This document shows positions 12,004-17,564 of a stretch of 17,564 nt of DNA, one piece after another. This DNA comes from Pigoraptor vietnamica (taxonomy: Eukaryota; Opisthokonta; Filasterea). The notes beneath the pieces are model-generated. The model was not told the origin of the DNA. It saw only the letters and a program-made list of their open reading frames with translations, and made no database searches. The position numbers and the translations under genes were made by a program. Every line of letters begins with the position of its first letter. Position 1 is the stretch's first letter. The DNA lies in contig CALSCQ010002743.1 in NCBI GenBank assembly GCA_943704525.1, positions 1-17,564 on the forward strand. Direction: 5' to 3'.

Positions 12004-15000
12004 TTAGTCTGAAGTTCATCTCACTCCTCATTCTCAATGTTCCTCTGTGTCTGTATCTTCGTGGGACTCTCTCGTGTGCCCATTGCGTGTGTACTGCGAG
12101 CGAAGCGTGTTAGTGTGACTTCGCATGTATCCATTCAGTAACGCGTGGTCGCAATTCCCCATACTCTCTCATGTGCCCATATTCATATGCCACGCGTGTC
12201 ATTGTGGTTTGCAGTTCCCCATACTCAAGCGAGCGAGCGACGCGCACATCCTCCTCTTCGTGCACCGCCTCGACACCCCGAATATTCTCCAGCGCGCCTT
12301 TGAGGTCAACGACTTACCCGACAATGCCTCGATCGAGATCGTGCTCGCAGGTGCGCAATTGCGCGCGCGTGCACTCGCCCTCGTCCTCTGTTCTTGCACT
12401 CGCCCTCGTCCTCTTCTCTTGTGGCGCTCGCTCTCTGTGTTCCTCTTTATGCATGGACTCACGCACACGCACCGTGCTCGTATTCACTCACTGTCATTCG
12501 CACGCTAGTGTCTCTCCACCGCGGCCACACTTTACGGCCTTTCCCCTGTCCTTTCGCCTGTCGTCGCTCTGTTTCTCCCTTCGCCTGCACACAATTAGCT
12601 CGCACTCTGATGTCCCCCGTCCCCCGTGCGCAGTCGGTGCAACGGCAAGCGCAACGCAGGCGTCCATGCCAAAGTCGCACTCTCTTCCCGAGATCAGCGT
12701 CGTAGACACCTCCGGCTCGCAAGGGTCGTCGAACGTGCGCTCGTCGCTCCCTGACGCGTCGTCGTACATTGTGACGCCGCTCACGGCCGACCAGCGGTCG
12801 CGCAGCTCGCCGTCGATGAATCCGCTGGGGCTGCCCGGGCACAGGCTGTCGGTGTGCTCGTACAAGATACCGACGAACTGCGACTACTGCCACGAGGTGC
12901 TGTGGGGGCTCGTGCGGCAGGGACTCAAGTGCGCCGGTGGGTGGCGTTGCGAGGAGCGCGTGCGCCGGAATGGGTGCTGTGGGTGGGGTGTGCGTCGGTG
13001 TGTTTGGAGTGGGGACCGATATCTTGGTGTGGATGTATGAGGAAGAGCGGGCGGGCGCTTGTCTGCAACACATTTAATGCGCCGAAAGACGCGGAAGTCT
13101 TGAATGGGCTTGCCCGTGGCGCTTCTGTGTGTGTGTGAGTGTGTGCATGTGTGGTTGTGGGTATGGGTGGGTATGGGTGTGTGCATATGTGTGTGTGCCA
13201 CAGTCGCTGGTTTCATTTTCGGGTGAGCACCAAACCTGCGTGTCTCCGCACGCGCAGATTGCGGCATGAACTTCCACAAAAAGTGCGCGTACAACCTCGT
13301 CAATCCGTGCAACGCGCGCTCGGATGCGCCCGCCGCAGGCAGCGCCGCCAGCAGTGCCGGCATCCCCCACCGCTTCTCCGTCCACACGTTCAAGCACATT
13401 GCTTCGTGCGGCTATTGCAAGAAGCTGGTACGTGAGCTGCCCGGTGGTCTGCGTGCGCGCGCCCGTGTCCCGTGTGTCTGTACGTGTGCGTCCGTGTGAA
13501 AGCGGGTGTGGAGAGGCACACTGTTTGCATCGTCCACTGACGCCAACGTTCGTTATTTCGACAGATGTGGGGCGTCGTTCGCCAGGGGATGCAATGTGAA
13601 GGTGAGTCAAGGAGTATGTCAGTGTAATGTGTGTGCGTGTGTGCGTGTGCCCAATGCCTCCTCTTCTCTCGCCGCTCACTCATGCGCGCACTCGCATGCC
13701 ACACTCGCGCACTCGTCCTTCTCGCGCCCCCTCACACGCTGCTCTCCACTCGCAGACTGCGGCTTCAACTGCCACAAGAAGTGCCAGGATCACGTGCCCG
13801 CCGACTGCCGTCAGAATGGCGTCATGCCGTCCCCCTCGGCCGACGAGATGCGCCAGGAGCCGTGGGACGCCGTCGCCGCGGAAATCCAGCGCCTCATCGC
13901 AGCGAGTGCCGTGCCCAAGGCCGACCCGCTGGAGCCGCTGGACCACAGCGCCCCCGAGGCGAAGGTGTGCGCGCGTGCTGTTGCTCGCATGCCGGTGCCG
14001 TGCAGTGCGTGGGAGTCGCTCTCTGCGTGTGCCTTTGCGAAGCGACCCGCTGTGTGTGTGTTCCTCCCTGTTACTGTCACAATTGCCACAACTCACTCAC
14101 TGTATGCGTGTCAGGACATGGCCATTCTCGAGGTGGTGGACCGCCTCACTGCCGGCAGTTACGCCGAGGGCATCTCGCTGCTCCGTTACTTCCGCAGTTT
14201 GTGGCCCAACGACGTCTTTGGCACCGAACAGGACGAAATGGAAACGGCGCGAAAGATTTACGTTGGCGAAATTCGCGCGGGAAAGGGTGCGTGCCTGCGT
14301 GCCTGTTCGAGCCGTAGTGCGTGCGTGCGTGTGTAGTCTTTGTTTCTTCCGCCATGTGTGTGTCAATCGTCTCTTTCACATTATGCGCGTGTCCTTGTTT
14401 GTTGCCTGCACCCCCTGCGCGCCCCTTCCGTGCGCGGCCGTGCCTCTCTATCCCTCACGTGGCCCCTCCCCTCTCTCTCCCCACAGTCGCCGACCCGGAG
14501 CCCGAGGCTGCCAAAGCGAACATTCCCCTCCACCGCCTCATAAGCGCCCCCATGGATCTCGAGGACGACGACGACGGCCCTGAAGACGACGCGCAGACGG
14601 ACGGCAAGGGCGACGCAGCACCCGCCGCCGCCGCTGCGCCCGTCGCCGCACCCGCGCCCACCAAGACGCTTGCCGCACCGACACCGTCGAAGGACAGGCC
14701 GATCATCGCGTCCGGACACGAGTTTGTCGCGATCAATTTCGCCGCGCCGACATTCTGCGCCAAGTGCCGCGAGTTTATATGGGGCGCTGGGAAGCGGGGT
14801 TACAAGTGCCTGCTGTGCCGCGCCAAGTGCCACAAGCGCTGCATCGACACGATGGGGCCTTGCATCGGCTTTGGGTCGCGGAGGGGATCGATCAACCCGG
14901 CGACGTCGACGGTTGTGAAGGAGGGGTGGCTGGTGCACATGAGCTCGAAGGACTCGTCGAAGCAGAGCAAGGCGCGGAAGCGGTGGTTCTGGCGGCTGGA

Positions 15001-15194
15001 CGGCGCTGCGCTGTGCAACTTCACTTCCGACAAGGACGTAAAGGCGAAGGAGGTCATTCCGCTCGACCGCATCATTGCGGTGGGTGCTTTCGGGTGTTGC
15101 TGCGTGTGTGCAGTTTTGTTGTCTTGCGGTGGGGTTTTCGGGGTGTTGTTGCGTGTGCGTGCAATGACCGAGCGTCTGTTCTCTGGATTATTTT

Positions 15195-15254
<60 letters not shown>

Positions 15255-17144
15255 ATTTGCATTTGTACGACTTCACCACTTCGCGCTTGATATTTCCAAC
15301 CAACGCTCGCCTCTGGTGCGTGTGCAGGTCGAAGTGTCGTCCATTACGCAACTCCGCTTCTGCTTTGAGCTCAAGACAAAGAAGTGCACGTACCTCATCG
15401 AAACGGAGTCGGACGCAGAGCGACAGGCGTGGATGTCGTCGATCGCCAGCGTCCGCGAGGCTCAGCGCGAATCGCAGCTCTCCCCCAACGTCGCCATTGT
15501 CGCGAGCTCTTCCCAAATTGCGCTGCCCGCCATGGTTGCTCAGGCGCAGGCGCAGACACCGGCGCAGCCCGAGCCCGTCCAGAACGTCACGCAGCGGTCC
15601 TCGTCTCACCAGCCGCCCATGTCCCAGCCTCTCGCGTCGCCGGCATCGCAGACGTCCCTCACGCAGTCGCTCTCGCAGCCGGTGTCTTCGGCGTCGTCGT
15701 TGCCCGCCACGCCCGCGGCCGCACCACAGGAGGCGCCGCAGGGCGACGCGCAGGCGCAGCAGCCGCAGGGCGCGAGGAATGCGTCGGCGGGCTCTGCGGC
15801 GCAACAGCCGGGAAGCAACCGCGGGTCGCAGCACTCGAACGCGAGTGTCAGCATGCAGAAGCAGATTGAGGACGGTGCGTTTAGAGTGTGGTGCAACCAC
15901 CCCTGTTCTCCACCCATACTCGTCGCCCTTTGTGCGTGGGAATTGCAAGTGGCGCCCTTTTGGCCGTTGCATTTCAGTGTCACCTGAACCCCTTTGTTTG
16001 CGCGCGCAGACTTTGAGCTGCGTCAAGACGACTTCCTCGGCAGCGGACAGTTTGGCGTCGTCGTCGGCGGATTCCATCGCGCGAGTGGCAAGGTGCGCCG
16101 GTGTTGTTGTTGAATTGAAGAAGAGTTCGTGCGGGGTGTGCGCGCCTGTTTGTCTGCCTGTGCGTGCGTGTGAGTGTGAGTGTGTGTGTTGTGTGTGTGT
16201 GTGTGTGGTGTGTGTGTGTGTGTGTGTGTGTGTGCATTGGCATGTGTGTGTATGTGTATGTGTGTGTGTGTGTTTGTGAGTGTGTGTGTGTGTGTGTGCG
16301 TGCTCTGCTTCTCTGCCCTGCTGTCTCACCCTGCCTTGCGTCGCAGGCGGTTGCGGTCAAGATGATTGAGCGCCGCCGCATCAGTCGCGAGGACGGCAGC
16401 GCTGCGTCGACGAGCGCGTCGTTCCGCAACGAGATTTCGATCCTGCAGAGGATGCGCCACCCGGGCATCATCGGACTGCTCGCCATGTACGAGTCACGCG
16501 AGAAGATCTTCCTCGTCATGGAGAGGGTCCAGGTGCGTGTGTGCTAGTTGCGAGTTGCGGGTGCGTGAGTGTACTTAGTGCGTATGTGTGTGTGTGTGCG
16601 TTTGTGTGTGAGTGTGTGTGCCAGTGAGTATGGGCTCCGTGTTGGGCGTGATTGTGCGTGCGTGCTTTCTGCTCTGTGTGCGTTTTAGTGGTGAAGTGCG
16701 TGAATGTGTACTGTGAGAGTGAGAGAGAGAGAGTGCGGGGTGTGGGCGCGTGTGCGTCTGCATGCATTCTGCTTGTGTGCCCTGCGCATTCCCCAACACA
16801 ATCGCCACTTCCCTTGCCACCGCAGGGCGGCGACATGCTGGACAAGATCCTCAACAGCGCCGGAGGGCACTTGACGGAGCGCACCACGCGATTCCTCGTA
16901 TATCAGATCCTCGTCTCCCTCCAGTGAGTGTCCCTCGCACGCTGCACACAAGTGCGAATTCGAAAGCCGACACACGTGCGCTGACCATGCATGCACGCAC
17001 GTACACTCTTTATGTCACACTAGGCACGTCGGTCTTACTGTTACTGTTATGTATGTTGATTACTGCTTTCTCACGCCCCCTCCCCTCCTTTCCTCTTCCC
17101 TCCCTCCCTGTCTCCTTCAGGTACCTGCACGAATCGAACGTGGC

Positions 17145-17175
<31 letters not shown>

Positions 17176-17564
17176 CTGATGGACCGCAACCCCATGCCAC
17201 AGACGAAGCTCTGCGACTTTGGTTTCGCGCGAATCGTCGGAGAGAACTCGTTCATGATGTCGCTCGTCGGCACTCCCGCCTATGTCGGTGGGTGTTTGGC
17301 TTTGAATGTTGGCCGTGTAGTGTCTAGCCTTGTGCAAGCATGCCTTGCGTGTGTGCGTGTTGGCATTGCCGTGTGTCTAGCCTTGTGCAAGCACGCCTTG
17401 CGTGTGTGCGCGTGCGTGCGTGCGTTAACATGAAGGCGCCTTCCCTCCCAATTTCCAGCGCCCGAGGTGCTTGACGACAACGAAATGGGCTACCAGCGAT
17501 CCGTCGACATGTGGTCCGTCGGCGTTATCATTTACGTCAGGTGAGTGGAGGGAGGAGAGGGGGG
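11703..17564 (+). CDS. PRKD: Protein kinase D, with ubiquitin-like, three C1, PH and CAMK-type kinase domains (5' part)
   Basis: This is a diacylglycerol-regulated Ser/Thr kinase of Golgi and membrane signalling. Fourteen exons with correct splice sites and phases are visible: 11703-11795, 12215-12350, 12634-12936, 13258-13427, 13565-13601, 13756-13964, 14115-14286, 14487-15079, 15328-15874, 16010-16092, 16347-16532, 16826-16923, 17121-17287 and 17459-17540. They encode about 958 residues before the right edge. Domains in order are: ubiquitin-like dimerisation domain (1-76), Ser-rich linker, C1a (146-195), C1b (215-264), helical segment (317-373), acidic and Ala/Pro linker, extra C1c (450-498), PH (516-615), Gln/Ser/Pro linker (616-753), and kinase. 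The kinase has GSGQFG (764-769), Lys786, Glu810, HRDLKPEN (885-892), DFG (908-910), activation loop SFMMSLVGTPAY and APEVL. Ser919 and Ser923 align with the paired activation-loop serines of animal PKD. The C-lobe continues beyond the window. The start ATG opens directly into the ubiquitin-like fold. Confidence 0.95.
11881..12002. repeat. TG/TGCG tracts in kinase intron 1
   Basis: Two TG tracts flank a CGTG repeat in the intron at 11796-12214. The second is a perfect run from about 11965 to 12002. Both read TG on the sense strand. Confidence 0.95.
13124..13198. repeat. Imperfect TG/GGGTATG tract in kinase intron 3
   Basis: A TG-rich run in the intron at 12937-13257 contains repeated GGGTATG words. 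Confidence 0.8.
15199..15253. repeat. (GT)n microsatellite in kinase intron 8
   Basis: A perfect GT tract of about 55 bp lies in the intron at 15080-15327. It directly follows a TTATTTTCAG word that looks like an acceptor but would break the PH domain if used. Confidence 0.95.
16165..16303. repeat. Imperfect TG tract in kinase intron 10
   Basis: A long TG-rich stretch with CATG and TATG interruptions occupies most of the intron at 16093-16346. It is TG on the sense strand. Confidence 0.9.
16579..16622. repeat. TG tract in kinase intron 11
   Basis: An imperfect TG run lies near the donor of the intron at 16533-16825. A GA run (GAGAGAGAGAG) follows near 16720-16734. Confidence 0.85.
17320..17405. 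repeat. Direct repeat in kinase intron 13
   Basis: The word GTGTCTAGCCTTGTGCAAGC is present twice, near 17320 and near 17371. Each copy is followed by a nearly identical GCCTTGCGTGTGTG, so about 35 bp are duplicated within the intron at 17288-17458. Confidence 0.85.

Noticed and set aside
14321-16279. Long plus-strand open frame of about 650 codons
   Set aside because: It reads through three introns of the kinase gene. After exon 8 it continues in the wrong frame, giving Arg/Ser-rich sequence and TG-encoded Cys-Val repeats. Only the part at 14487-15079 is real coding sequence.
14800-16329. Long minus-strand open frame of about 500 codons
   Set aside because: It is antisense to kinase exons 8-10, full of His-Thr repeats from the TG tracts and Arg/Leu-rich sequence typical of an antisense shadow in GC-rich coding DNA.

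Overview
This is GC-rich nuclear DNA from a eukaryote, most likely a unicellular one. The coding regions are cut by many spliceosomal GT-AG introns, most of about 80-420 bp and many carrying (TG)n tracts. Intergenic distances are short, and both strands are used. The gene content is a CHTF18 clamp-loader subunit, a protein kinase D with ubiquitin-like, C1, PH and kinase domains, and an F-box/Sel1 protein. This points to an opisthokont-grade or amoebozoan-grade protist, for example a choanoflagellate relative or a free-living amoeba. I cannot name the species from the sequence.

Layout from left to right. Positions 1-4147 hold the 5' two thirds of a CHTF18/Ctf18 gene on the minus strand: 11 exons with consistent phases, running off the left edge just after the Walker B motif. 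Positions 4148-4795 are its upstream region, with three E2F-like boxes, a CCAAT box and a palindrome. Positions 4796-6048 hold a two-exon minus-strand gene for a 349-residue protein with a basic, probably DNA-binding N-terminal half and a Pro/Ser-rich tail; it may be a transcription factor. Positions 6049-7130 hold no gene I can support. Positions 7131-7775 are an AT-rich island with repeated TCACTATG motifs and near-perfect inverted copies, resembling a small non-autonomous DNA element. Positions 7776-8750 are gene-poor. Positions 8758-9775 hold a minus-strand coding remnant spread over several reading frames. Positions 10075-11091 hold an intronless F-box/Sel1-repeat gene on the minus strand. 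Positions 11092-11702 are the shared upstream region between that gene and the next, with a telomere-like triple repeat and a CA tract. From 11703 to the right edge runs the protein kinase D gene on the plus strand: 14 exons ending inside kinase subdomain IX.

The genes are not an operon and do not form one pathway. CHTF18 loads PCNA during S phase, and its upstream boxes fit cell-cycle control. Protein kinase D is a diacylglycerol-responsive signalling kinase. The F-box protein is a likely ubiquitin-ligase adaptor. The most notable points are a third C1 domain in protein kinase D, the E2F-like cluster before CHTF18, the TCACTATG island, the frame-broken coding block, and the sense-strand bias of intronic TG tracts. 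All exon coordinates were derived by hand from splice sites and reading phase.
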